Position numbers and translations under genes: made by a program
Assembly: GCA_028277195.1 (NCBI GenBank)
Contig: JANQGS010000019.1
Location: 1 to 6,183, forward strand
Direction: 5' to 3'
Length of the DNA: 6,183 nucleotides
Source: Candidatus Gastranaerophilales bacterium
GTDB lineage: Bacteria; Cyanobacteriota; Vampirovibrionia; Gastranaerophilales; UBA9971
In this document: positions 1 through 5,985 of the stretch, in pieces
How positions within the stretch are numbered: position 1 is the first letter of the stretch
Layout of the letters: each line of letters opens with the position of its first letter
The notes under the pieces: generated by a model
The model's input: the letters and a program-made list of their open reading frames with translations, nothing else
What the model was told of the DNA's origin: nothing
Database searches by the model: none

Positions 1-4
1 CGAC

Positions 5-81
5 GTTTTCTTAAAGTCGGGCTCCCTCCATTTTTTTGATACTCAATCAAAAAAACAGAGTCCTTCCGATTTTAAGAAAAC
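5..81. repeat. Large foldback (nested inverted repeats) upstream of thiG
   Basis: Every paired segment shares one symmetry centre at base 43. The outer arms 5-20 and 66-81 pair over 16 positions with one G-T wobble. A short 3-bp helix (26-28 with 58-60) follows inside. The inner arms 31-40 (TTTTTTTGAT) and 46-55 (ATCAAAAAAA) pair perfectly around a 5-base loop. The structure ends 20 bases before the thiG ribosome binding site. It could be a terminator of an upstream gene, a leader structure of a thiG transcript, or a small MITE-like repeat. It lacks the GC-rich stem of a typical intrinsic terminator, and I see no TPP riboswitch core motif such as CTGAGA. The pairing is seen directly; the function is unknown. 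Confidence 0.7.
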
Positions 82-110
82 TAACTCATTTTGGTATAAC
101 GGGGTGAAAA

Positions 111-881
111 ATGACAATTACAATTGCGGACAAAACATTTAACTCCCGCCTGATGGTAGGCACGGGAAAATTTAAGGACTTTAAAGTAATGCAGCAGGCA
201 CATATAGCAAGCGGGGCTGAGATTGTAACAGTGGCAATACGCAGGGTGGACACAGGCGCACCCGGGCATGCGGGGCTTATGGACTACATTGATACGGACA
301 GGTTCTGGATTTTACCCAACACAGCAGGCTGCCGGACCGCTGACGAAGCAATCAGGGTTGCAAGGCTCGCAAAAGCAATGGGAATAAATAACTGGGTTAA
401 GCTGGAAGTTATACCTGACCCTAAATACCTGCTCCCGGACCCCGTGGCAACACTTGATGCCGCAAAAAGACTCATAGAAGAGGGTTTTGTGGTATTGCCC
501 TATATAAACGCCGACCCCATACTCGCAAAACACCTCGAAGAGGCGGGTTGCGCTACTGTCATGCCCCTTGCCTCACCCATAGGCACAGGGAAAGGCATTA
601 AAAACGAGGACAATATAAAAATTATAATAGAACAGGCAAATGTGCCCGTAGTGGTGGACGCAGGGCTTGGCGTTCCCTCGGAAGCCTCGGGCGCAATCGA
701 AATGGGAGCTGATTGCATACTGGTAAACACCGCTATTGCAGAGGCTGAAGACCCGGTTAAAATGGCTGAGGCATTTAAACTGGGGGTTGAGGCCGGAAGA
801 AAGGCGTATGAAGCGGGAAGAATACCGGTTAAGGCTTATGCAAGCGCCTCATCTCCCCTGGCAGGCGTGGTTGGAACATGA
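111..881 (+). CDS. thiG: Thiazole synthase ThiG
   Basis: ThiG is the cytoplasmic TIM-barrel enzyme that makes the thiazole phosphate half of thiamine from 1-deoxy-xylulose 5-phosphate, dehydroglycine and the sulfur of ThiS thiocarboxylate. The 256 residues match the usual family length. Family hallmarks are the N-terminal SRLMVGTGK (12-20), the VKLEVIPD segment with the expected Schiff-base lysine K97 and E99, PLASPIGTGKG (152-162), VVVDAGLG with D183 (181-187), and the C-terminal ASASSPLAG. The ATG at 111 follows GGGGTGA (101-107) at suitable spacing. No thiS, thiH or other thi gene is in the window; thiS may lie to the left. The 3' end overlaps the convergent prolyl isomerase gene by 53 bases, so there is no room for a terminator directly behind the stop. 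Identity is near certain. Confidence 0.97.
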   Translation: MTITIADKTFNSRLMVGTGKFKDFKVMQQAHIASGAEIVTVAIRRVDTGAPGHAGLMDYIDTDRFWILPNTAGCRTADEAIRVARLAKAMGINNWVKLEVIPDPKYLLPDPVATLDAAKRLIEEGFVVLPYINADPILAKHLEEAGCATVMPLASPIGTGKGIKNEDNIKIIIEQANVPVVVDAGLGVPSEASGAIEMGADCILVNTAIAEAEDPVKMAEAFKLGVEAGRKAYEAGRIPVKAYASASSPLAGVVGT

Positions 882-1284
882 TATCCGTAACATTAATTAA
901 ATGCCACCCGAACATTGTTTGAACCGGCCCGGACACCTCACCCCTGTCCAGGGCAAAAGCTGCCTGCTCAAAAGCCGGAAGGGTTTGTCCCCTTATTACG
1001 GGGCCGAGGTTTCCCCCTTTTTGGGCTGAGGGGCACAGGGAAAATTTCCCGGCCAGCTCGCTAAAGTCCTCTCCCGATAAAACCCTTTTGCGCAGCTCCC
1101 TGGCCAGTTCAATGTCCTTAACGAGGATATGCCGCGCATAGACCGCTTTCTTTTCCTGTTTTTTCTCCAGTTTCCTGTTTGCGTTTTCAGCCATTGCGCT
1201 CTGGTGGTCAGCATAGTAAATATATGAGCACACAGCAGCAGAAAATGCCAGTGTAATAACCAACAGAGGTTTGTAGTTTTCCAT
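829..1284 (-). CDS. Membrane-anchored parvulin-type peptidyl-prolyl isomerase
   Basis: This 151-residue protein has a hydrophobic N-terminal segment (about 7-24), a charged linker rich in Lys and Glu (37-47) and one parvulin (PpiC/SurA-type) rotamase domain (about 48-134). Motifs seen are ARHILVKD with H52, FSLCPSAQKGGNLG with C84 at the place of the active-site Cys of E. coli PpiC, TLPAFEQAAFAL, and the closing FGWHLINV with H128. It should catalyse proline cis-trans isomerisation on the outer face of the cytoplasmic membrane, anchored by the uncleaved segment. The segment ends AAVC, a poor lipobox, so I do not call a lipoprotein. The ATG at 1284 has GGGGAG about 7 bases upstream on the minus strand. 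The last 17 codons, beyond the domain, lie antisense to the end of thiG and look like a read-through tail. Substrates are unknown. Confidence 0.9.
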   Translation of the reverse strand: MENYKPLLVITLAFSAAVCSYIYYADHQSAMAENANRKLEKKQEKKAVYARHILVKDIELARELRKRVLSGEDFSELAGKFSLCPSAQKGGNLGPVIRGQTLPAFEQAAFALDRGEVSGPVQTMFGWHLINVTDIMFQPRLPGEMRRLHKP

Positions 1285-1304
1285 AAAAAATTCTCCCCGA
1301 ACTC

Positions 1305-1313
1305 CTTATACCA
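1305..1313 (-). promoter_or_regulatory. Weak candidate extended -10 for the prolyl isomerase gene
   Basis: On the minus strand this reads TGGTATAAG, an extended -10-like match (TG, one base, TATAAG). No convincing -35 lies upstream. The predicted start would fall almost on the ribosome binding site at 1292-1297, giving a very short leader. Weak call. Confidence 0.2.
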
Positions 1314-1366
1314 GTCTACATATTAAACCCGGTGAGGCATTCCCCTGTATATTTATCCCGGCGGGT

Positions 1367-1406
1367 GATAAGTAAGGAACAAAAAATTTTTTGTTACCTG
1401 CTTACC
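1367..1406. promoter_or_regulatory. 40-base palindrome upstream of the hcp operon promoter
   Basis: The dyad is centred between 1386 and 1387. Its core is CAAAAAATTTTTTG (1380-1393), extended by AA/TT pairs and then an imperfect outer part pairing GTAAG-like sequence on the left with GCTTAC on the right, with three mismatches and one G-T pair. It ends 12 bases before the -35 box at 1419. Its place between divergent genes suggests an upstream protein-binding site, for the local Rrf2 regulator or an activator, but no binding motif I know for certain is matched. As RNA it would be a weak, AT-rich hairpin. Confidence 0.5.
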
Positions 1407-1418
1407 AAAAAACCGCCC

Positions 1419-1447
1419 TTGACAAATAAAATTTTAATTGGTATTAT
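1419..1447 (+). promoter_or_regulatory. Sigma70-type promoter of the Rrf2-ferredoxin-hcp operon
   Basis: A perfect -35 TTGACA (1419-1424) and a -10 TATTAT (1442-1447) are separated by exactly 17 bases of AT-rich spacer. The predicted transcription start is near 1454, giving a leader of about 27 bases before the ATG at 1481. This is the best housekeeping promoter in the window, which fits a gene set held down by a repressor and opened by derepression. Confidence 0.75.
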
Positions 1448-1453
1448 AGTACC
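1440..1453. promoter_or_regulatory. Candidate Rrf2 operator overlapping the -10 box
   Basis: GGTATTATAGTACC is a dyad with 12 of 14 bases symmetric, centred between 1446 and 1447. It covers the whole -10 hexamer and reaches nearly to the predicted start site, so a bound protein would block RNA polymerase. The adjacent gene encodes an Rrf2-family regulator, and many of these repress their own operon from such a site. A TACCTGYT element is repeated at 1395-1402 and 1450-1457, linking this site to the upstream palindrome. Assignment to this regulator is inference from position. Confidence 0.5.
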
Positions 1454-1480
1454 TGTTATCCGATTTGAATATGTGTGATT

Positions 1481-1903
1481 ATGAGCAACATACTAAAAAT
1501 CTCAGAAGCGGCATCACTGGCTTTGCATGCGATGATTGTCCTGGCTAAGAACCGGGAAAAGCCGGTTTCAGTAAAATTTATCGCTGACGAGCTTGAGGTT
1601 TCCGCTAACCACCTCTCAAAAGTGATGCAAAGACTCGTAAAATCCGAGCTCGTAAACTCCATAAAAGGTAACGGCGGCGGGTTTAAACTTGCGCTAAGCC
1701 CCGGGAAAATCACTTTTCTGAAAGTTTACGAGGCAATTGACGGGAAATTCAGGCCGTCAGGCTGTCTTTTGTCTAAAAACGAATGTGAGCCGGAAAAATG
1801 CATAATGGGAGACCTGGTAAAGTCGGTAAACACACAGGTTGAGCTTTATTTTAAAAACAAAAACCTGGATTCATTCCTGAAAGACAAGGGAGAAAAACAA
1901 TGA
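1481..1903 (+). CDS. Rrf2-family transcriptional regulator, probable Fe-S sensor
   Basis: This 140-residue protein is a winged helix-turn-helix regulator of the Rrf2 family (IscR, NsrR, RirA, CymR). Family marks are the N-terminal ISEAASLALHAM (7-18), a recognition-helix region SANHLSKVMQRL (41-52) and the wing with GNGGGFKLA (63-71). Three cysteines, C95, C102 and C107, sit in the loop that binds an Fe-S cluster in IscR and NsrR. The spacing is CX6CX4C rather than CX5CX5C, with the same total span. It heads an operon with a ferredoxin and hcp, so NsrR-like sensing of nitric oxide or redox stress is the likely role, with autorepression. I prefer ATG 1481; a GTG two codons earlier (1475) is possible. 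Neither has a clear Shine-Dalgarno sequence. The stop overlaps the next start as ATGA. The family call is firm; the signal is inferred. Confidence 0.93.
   Translation: MSNILKISEAASLALHAMIVLAKNREKPVSVKFIADELEVSANHLSKVMQRLVKSELVNSIKGNGGGFKLALSPGKITFLKVYEAIDGKFRPSGCLLSKNECEPEKCIMGDLVKSVNTQVELYFKNKNLDSFLKDKGEKQ
1886..1892 (+). promoter_or_regulatory. Ribosome binding site of the ferredoxin gene inside the Rrf2 gene
   Basis: AAGGGAG lies 7 bases before the ATG at 1900, within the last codons of the regulator gene. With the ATGA stop/start overlap it indicates translational coupling and fixes the start of the second gene. It is clearly stronger than anything in front of the regulator itself. Confidence 0.7.
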
Positions 1904-2685
1904 AAAGGAAAATTATAAAAATAAATGAGGAAAAATGCACCGGCTGCGGCAACTGCATACCCGACTGCCCGGAAGGGGCACTGCAATTAATAGACGGCAA
2001 GGCGAGACTGGTAAGCGACCTTTTCTGTGACGGCCTCGGCGCTTGCATAAAAGCCTGCCCCCTCGGGGCAATGAGTATTGAGGAAAGGGAAGCCGAGCCT
2101 TACGACGAGTTCAGGGTTATGGAAAATGTGTCTAAAGCCGGCCATAATGTCATTAAAGCCCACCTTAAGCACCTGAAAGACCACGGTGAGGACGGTTTCT
2201 ATAACCAGGCGATTGAGTATTTAAGGCAAAACTCTATTGAAATACCGCAGCCCGACGAGGATAAACCAATGCCCTGCGGATGCCCGGGCACTATGCAAAA
2301 AGACCTTAAACATGGACAATCCGAGTTGAATAACTGGCCAATCCAGCTAAAACTCCTTAACCCGAACGCAACTTACCTGCATAACGCGCATTTGGTGATT
2401 GCAGCGGACTGCACAGCTCTTGCTTACCCGAATTTCCACGGGAAATTCCTTAAAAATAGCGTCCTGATAATGTTTTGTCCCAAGCTGGATACTGACCCGG
2501 ATATTTACGTTGAAAAACTGTCCCGAATATTTGAAAAACACGATATAAAATCGGTTTCCATAGTGCATATGGAAGTGCCCTGCTGCGGGGGCGTGGAAAT
2601 GATTGTCGCAGAAGCAATGAAAAAGTGTAATAAAAGCATATTAATAAAGGACTATACAGTGTCCATAACCGGTGAATTAGTTTAA
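1900..2685 (+). CDS. Hcp-associated two-cluster ferredoxin-like iron-sulfur protein
   Basis: This 261-residue cytoplasmic protein starts with a bacterial ferredoxin domain. The first cluster motif is canonical, C13-x2-C16-x2-C19-x3-C23-P. The second is C43-x5-C49-x3-C53-P, with L46 where a second Cys would be expected, in the typical context CDGLGAC. A second region (about 120-250) has further cysteines: C126 and C128 in PCGCPG, C171, C193, the pair C228-C229 in VPCCGG, and C243. I recall this architecture as a recurrent neighbour of hcp in anaerobes, consistent with an electron donor or partner for Hcp. It overlaps the regulator gene by four bases and ends 13 bases before hcp, so all three genes are one transcript. 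The domain call is firm. The donor role is inferred from context, and the function of the second region is unknown. Confidence 0.9.
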   Translation: MKRKIIKINEEKCTGCGNCIPDCPEGALQLIDGKARLVSDLFCDGLGACIKACPLGAMSIEEREAEPYDEFRVMENVSKAGHNVIKAHLKHLKDHGEDGFYNQAIEYLRQNSIEIPQPDEDKPMPCGCPGTMQKDLKHGQSELNNWPIQLKLLNPNATYLHNAHLVIAADCTALAYPNFHGKFLKNSVLIMFCPKLDTDPDIYVEKLSRIFEKHDIKSVSIVHMEVPCCGGVEMIVAEAMKKCNKSILIKDYTVSITGELV

Positions 2686-2692
2686 AAGGAGG
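2686..2692 (+). promoter_or_regulatory. Strong ribosome binding site of hcp
   Basis: AAGGAGG sits 6 bases before the ATG at 2699 and directly after the stop of the preceding gene. It decides the start at 2699 over a second in-frame ATG at 2705, which would be 12 bases away, and suggests hcp is the most strongly translated gene of the operon. Confidence 0.85.
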
Positions 2693-2698
2693 ACTATT

Positions 2699-4339
2699 AT
2701 GAGCATGTTTTGTTACCAGTGTGAACAGACCGCAAAAGGAGCGGGGTGCAACACAATCGGCGTTTGCGGAAAAACCCCTGACGCGTCGAATTTACAGGAT
2801 TCCATTATGGATAATTTAAAGGAAACGGGCTTTTACCTTGATAAAATCGCGCAAATACGTGAAGGGTGCAGTGTTGAGCTGGATTGTAACCGGGTTAAAG
2901 AAACTGCCCTCAAAGCCCTTTTTACCACTGTTACTAACGTTAATTTTGATGTTCAAAGGCTTGAAAGCATTAACAATGACCTGGTGGAGCTTGGCCGGGA
3001 AGTGAAATCAGCATACCTTAACCTGGCAAGCCTGAAGGGTATCTCACCGGAAGAACCCGAAATCCCGGCAGGGCAAATCGTATCTATAGCAGAAAGAAAA
3101 GAACTGCTTAACGAGGATATAGTCTCACTCCAGGAAATTTTAACCTATGGAATGAAAGGTGCGGCGGCTTATGCTGACCATGCAAGAATTCTCGGGCAGG
3201 AAAGCGACGAGGTTTATAAGTTTTTCTTTTACGCGCTGGGCCTGTTAACAAAGAAAAATCCCTCTGTTGAAGAGCTTCTCGGCGCATGCCTGAAGTGCGG
3301 GGAAATAAACCTTAAGGTTATGGAGCTTCTGGATGCCGCCAATACGGGGACTTACGGCCACCCTGAACCTACACGGGCAAGAATAACCCCCATAAAAGGC
3401 AAGGCAATCCTCGTTTCGGGCCATGACCTGAAAGACCTTGAGGAATTGCTTAAACAAACGCAAGGTACCGGCGTAAACGTCTACACCCACGGGGAAATGC
3501 TGCCCTGCCTCGCATACCCGGGGCTTAAAAAATACGGTCACCTTATAGGCAATTACGGCGGGGCATGGCAGGACCAGAAAGAGGAATTTGCCGAGTTCCC
3601 GGGCTCAATTTTAATGACCACAAACTGCATACAGAACCCGGCAGGCTATTCTGAGCGTATATTCACCAGCGGGCTGGTTGCCTGGCCCGGGGTACAACAT
3701 ATTTCCGACGGGAATTTCCGCCCGGTTATTGACGCTGCCCTGAAAGCGGAGGGCTTTAAGGAGGATGGCGAGGAAAAATATATTACTGTCGGGTTTGGGC
3801 ACAATGCCGTGCTGGGAGTTGCCGACAAGGTGATTGAAGCGGTAAAGGCCGGCCAGATTAAGCACTTCTTCCTGGTGGGGGGTTGTGATGGCGCAAAATC
3901 AGGCAGGAACTACTATACCGAATTCGCCCGGAAAGTGCCGGATGACTGCGTAATACTTACCCTTGCCTGCGGAAAGTACAGGTTTAACAAGCAGGACTTC
4001 GGCGATATCGGCGGCATTCCAAGGCTGCTTGATATCGGGCAGTGTAATGACGCCTATTCAGCCGTAAAAATAGCTGTAGCGCTTGCCGAGGCATTTGGCA
4101 CAGACGTAAACAGCCTGCCGCTTTCAATGGTGCTCTCCTGGTATGAGCAGAAAGCCGTGGCAATACTTTTGACACTGCTGCATCTGGGCATTAAAAACAT
4201 TAAGCTCGGCCCGTCATTGCCGGCGTTTATAACCCCGAACGTGCTGAATGTACTGGTTGAGAAATTCAGCATTGCGCCTGTGACTACGCCTGACGAGGAT
4301 TTAAAGCAAATACTGGGCTATGTTCCGGCCAGGATATAG
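2699..4339 (+). CDS. hcp: Hybrid cluster protein / hydroxylamine reductase (class I)
   Basis: Hcp (prismane protein) is a cytoplasmic Fe-S-O enzyme reported to reduce hydroxylamine and nitric oxide; its physiological role is usually given as nitrosative-stress defence. The 546 residues fit the long form, with the helical middle region present. The N-terminal C5-x2-C8-x8-C17-x5-C23 has the spacing of the [4Fe-4S] site in strict anaerobes such as Desulfovibrio, not the wider spacing of the enterobacterial [2Fe-2S] class. All expected hybrid-cluster ligands can be placed: H242 (SGHD), E266 (HGEM), C310 (TTNC), C396 (GGCDGAKSGR, the persulfide position), C424 (LACGKYRF), C449 (GQCNDAYSA), and E483 and K485 (WYEQKA). 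It is the last gene of the operon behind the Rrf2 regulator and ferredoxin. Its 3' end overlaps the convergent pepA by 22 bases. Nothing suggests loss of function. Confidence 0.97.
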   Translation: MSMFCYQCEQTAKGAGCNTIGVCGKTPDASNLQDSIMDNLKETGFYLDKIAQIREGCSVELDCNRVKETALKALFTTVTNVNFDVQRLESINNDLVELGREVKSAYLNLASLKGISPEEPEIPAGQIVSIAERKELLNEDIVSLQEILTYGMKGAAAYADHARILGQESDEVYKFFFYALGLLTKKNPSVEELLGACLKCGEINLKVMELLDAANTGTYGHPEPTRARITPIKGKAILVSGHDLKDLEELLKQTQGTGVNVYTHGEMLPCLAYPGLKKYGHLIGNYGGAWQDQKEEFAEFPGSILMTTNCIQNPAGYSERIFTSGLVAWPGVQHISDGNFRPVIDAALKAEGFKEDGEEKYITVGFGHNAVLGVADKVIEAVKAGQIKHFFLVGGCDGAKSGRNYYTEFARKVPDDCVILTLACGKYRFNKQDFGDIGGIPRLLDIGQCNDAYSAVKIAVALAEAFGTDVNSLPLSMVLSWYEQKAVAILLTLLHLGIKNIKLGPSLPAFITPNVLNVLVEKFSIAPVTTPDEDLKQILGYVPARI

Positions 4340-5814
4340 TTTAATATAGCCCTGACCCCTGAGCCGGTGGGCCCTTTTGCGAGCTCTTTAAGCTCCTTGT
4401 CTATCCAGGCGGTGCCTGCAATGTCTATATGAGCCCATTTTTTATTCCCGGCGAATTCCTTAAGAAAGGTTCCGGCAGTTAAAGCGCCTCCATACCTGCT
4501 TCCGCAGTTTTTCAGGTCAGCGATGTCGCTTTTTAGCTCCTCTTTATGCTCTTCATACAGCGGTAGCTGCCAGAACCTTTCCCCGCCTTTTTCCGCTGAC
4601 TCTATCAAATCGTCCGGCAAATCGTCGTTATTGCCCATAATGCCCGCGGCCAGGCTGCCCAGCGCAACCATGCACGCGCCTGTCAGGGTTGCAATATCGA
4701 TTATCTCGTCAACATCCTGCAATACCGCATAATGAATGGCGTCAGCAAGCGTTAACCTTCCCTCGGCATCAGTGTTATCAACCTCTACCGTCTTTCCGTT
4801 CATTGATTTTAAGACATCGCCCGGCCTGTAAGCCCTTGAGCCGGGCATGTTCTCACAGGCAGCTATTATTCCGTGTATTTCAATTCCGGGTTTTAATCGT
4901 GAAACAGCTTGCATTATGCCGAGAACAGCCGCTGAGCCGGACATGTCCTCTTTCATCATACGCATTGACGCCGGGGGCTTTAAATCGAGCCCGCCGCTGT
5001 CAAAGGTTATGCCTTTTCCTATTATTGCGATTTTTTTGCGGGCTTTAGCCGGGGGCAAGTACTTCATGTGGATGAATTTAGGTGGCTCGGCGCTCCCTTT
5101 TCCTACTGCCGTGTATAAGCCCATGCCCATTTTTTCGGTTTCTTCCCTTTCAAGGATTTTGCATTCTATTCCTTCTATTGATAAGGCTGCCCGGGCCAGG
5201 AAAGATGGGGTTGCGGTACAGGCCGGCTCATTTACCAGGTTGCGGGCAAAATTCACCCCCTGTGCAATGATTTTGCCGGTTTCTATGCCCTTGTTGATAT
5301 TACCCGGTTTTGAGGCATCAATTTCAATTATTTCAAGGGACCGGATTTCTTTTTCCTTGTCCTCGTCTTTTTTTGTTTTATATTTATCAAAACTGTAGTT
5401 CCCTATTATTGCGCCCTCTGCAAGCATCCTGGCGCAGTTTTCATCCTCAAGCCCCGCGCTTCCCGCGCCGTGCAGTATTGTGCATATTGTTTTGGCCTTA
5501 AGCGATTTTGCTTTTTTGATTACTTTTGATGAAACTTCCCTTATTTTATTGGGGTTAAAGTCCCCCGGTTTCCCAAGACCTGCTATTAATACCTTATCTG
5601 CCGGTATTTTGCCGTGGGTGGGCAGGACATACATTTCGTTCAGCTTGCCCTTAAACCCTTCTTTTTCTATGACATATGAGGAGATAAGCCCGTTGAGCGC
5701 TTTATCAACCGCACCTGTGCCCCCGCCGGGATTTTTTACCCCTTCAAAGAGGTTTATTACCAGCACATCGCACGATACATCGGTTAACGAACCCTGTTTT
5801 ACCTTTATTTCCAT
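4318..5814 (-). CDS. pepA: Leucyl aminopeptidase (M17 family) PepA
   Basis: PepA is a cytoplasmic aminopeptidase, usually hexameric with two metal ions, that removes N-terminal residues from peptides. At 498 residues it is the normal family length. The N-terminal domain (about 1-165) includes a lysine- and acid-rich stretch near 145-157. The catalytic C-terminal domain carries GKGITFDSGG with K267 and D272, catalytic K279, D290 in KEDMSG, and the signature NTDAEGRL (347-354) with D349, E351 and R353. These keep a constant offset of three from the E. coli residues, so the metal and bicarbonate sites are intact. The ATG at 5814 has GGAAAGGA (5821-5828) 6 bases upstream on the minus strand. It is a single gene with its own promoter. 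Some PepA proteins also bind DNA; nothing here tests that. Confidence 0.97.
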   Translation of the reverse strand: MEIKVKQGSLTDVSCDVLVINLFEGVKNPGGGTGAVDKALNGLISSYVIEKEGFKGKLNEMYVLPTHGKIPADKVLIAGLGKPGDFNPNKIREVSSKVIKKAKSLKAKTICTILHGAGSAGLEDENCARMLAEGAIIGNYSFDKYKTKKDEDKEKEIRSLEIIEIDASKPGNINKGIETGKIIAQGVNFARNLVNEPACTATPSFLARAALSIEGIECKILEREETEKMGMGLYTAVGKGSAEPPKFIHMKYLPPAKARKKIAIIGKGITFDSGGLDLKPPASMRMMKEDMSGSAAVLGIMQAVSRLKPGIEIHGIIAACENMPGSRAYRPGDVLKSMNGKTVEVDNTDAEGRLTLADAIHYAVLQDVDEIIDIATLTGACMVALGSLAAGIMGNNDDLPDDLIESAEKGGERFWQLPLYEEHKEELKSDIADLKNCGSRYGGALTAGTFLKEFAGNKKWAHIDIAGTAWIDKELKELAKGPTGSGVRAILNYILAGT

Positions 5815-5853
5815 TATTTATCCTTTCCGATAGTAAACTGTAATAATTTTCAA

Positions 5854-5862
5854 ATTATAACA
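5854..5862 (-). promoter_or_regulatory. Extended -10 promoter of pepA
   Basis: Read on the minus strand this is TGTTATAAT, a perfect TATAAT with the upstream TG of an extended -10 element. The predicted start is near 5847, giving a leader of about 33 bases. I see no good -35 at the normal distance, which an extended -10 does not strictly need. Confidence 0.5.
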
Positions 5863-5899
5863 GATAAAGAATCCTGCGGGTTATACATCAACAGTTGAG

Positions 5900-5932
5900 G
5901 AGGCTGTCTAAAAAGTAATTTTTAGCAGCCTC
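5900..5932 (+). terminator. Strong hairpin, terminator-like on + or element end
   Basis: GAGGCTG (5900-5906) pairs with CAGCCTC (5926-5932), and CTAAAAA (5908-5914) pairs with TTTTTAG (5919-5925). Together they form 14 base pairs with one bulged T and a 4-base loop. TTTT follows on the + strand, so it could stop rightward transcription; read leftward there is no U-tract. No + strand gene ends nearby, so a plain gene terminator is unlikely. The left arm, GAGGCTGTCTAAAAA, resembles terminal inverted repeats I recall from some insertion sequences, which would make this an inward-blocking element end. That reading is unproven. Confidence 0.5.
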
Positions 5933-5950
5933 TTTTAGTTTCAAAGTTTT

Positions 5951-5985
5951 GAAAAAACTGGCTCTATATGGTAGCCAGTTTTTTC
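5951..5985. terminator. Bidirectional intrinsic terminator hairpin
   Basis: The 13-base arms GAAAAAACTGGCT (5951-5963) and AGCCAGTTTTTTC (5973-5985) are perfectly complementary around a 9-base loop. The arms begin with an A-tract and end with a T-tract, so it has intrinsic-terminator form in both directions. It would insulate pepA from transcription arriving from the right, and anything to the right from leftward genes. Confidence 0.65.

Noticed and set aside
72..100. TTAAGA, 17 bases, TATAAC as a thiG promoter
   Set aside because: The predicted start would be only about 4 bases before the ATG, leaving the ribosome binding site out of the mRNA; thiG is more likely transcribed from further upstream.
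1..110. TPP riboswitch in front of thiG
   Set aside because: Common for thi genes, but the conserved core motifs (for example CTGAGA) are absent; the foldback has a different architecture.
1228..1230. Lipoprotein cysteine (C19) in the prolyl isomerase
   Set aside because: The preceding residues are AAV; valine at -1 does not fit the lipobox, so a membrane anchor is the safer reading.
1353..1371. Small hairpin TTATC/GATAA next to the 40-base palindrome
   Set aside because: Five pairs plus two after a bulge, located upstream of the promoter where it would not be transcribed with the operon; likely chance.
3245..3541. 98-codon open frame on the - strand
   Set aside because: It is antisense to hcp across essential hybrid-cluster ligands, and its translation looks random.
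2699..4339. Carbon monoxide dehydrogenase instead of Hcp
   Set aside because: The two families are related, but the N-terminal Cys spacing and the full set of hybrid-cluster ligands, including E266, E483 and K485, match Hcp.
4847..5398. 183-codon open frame on the + strand
   Set aside because: It lies wholly antisense to conserved pepA catalytic codons, has a low-complexity translation and no ribosome binding site or family resemblance.
5480..5833. 117-codon open frame on the + strand
   Set aside because: It is antisense to the N-terminal part of pepA and its promoter side, with no recognisable domain; it is a shadow of the real gene.
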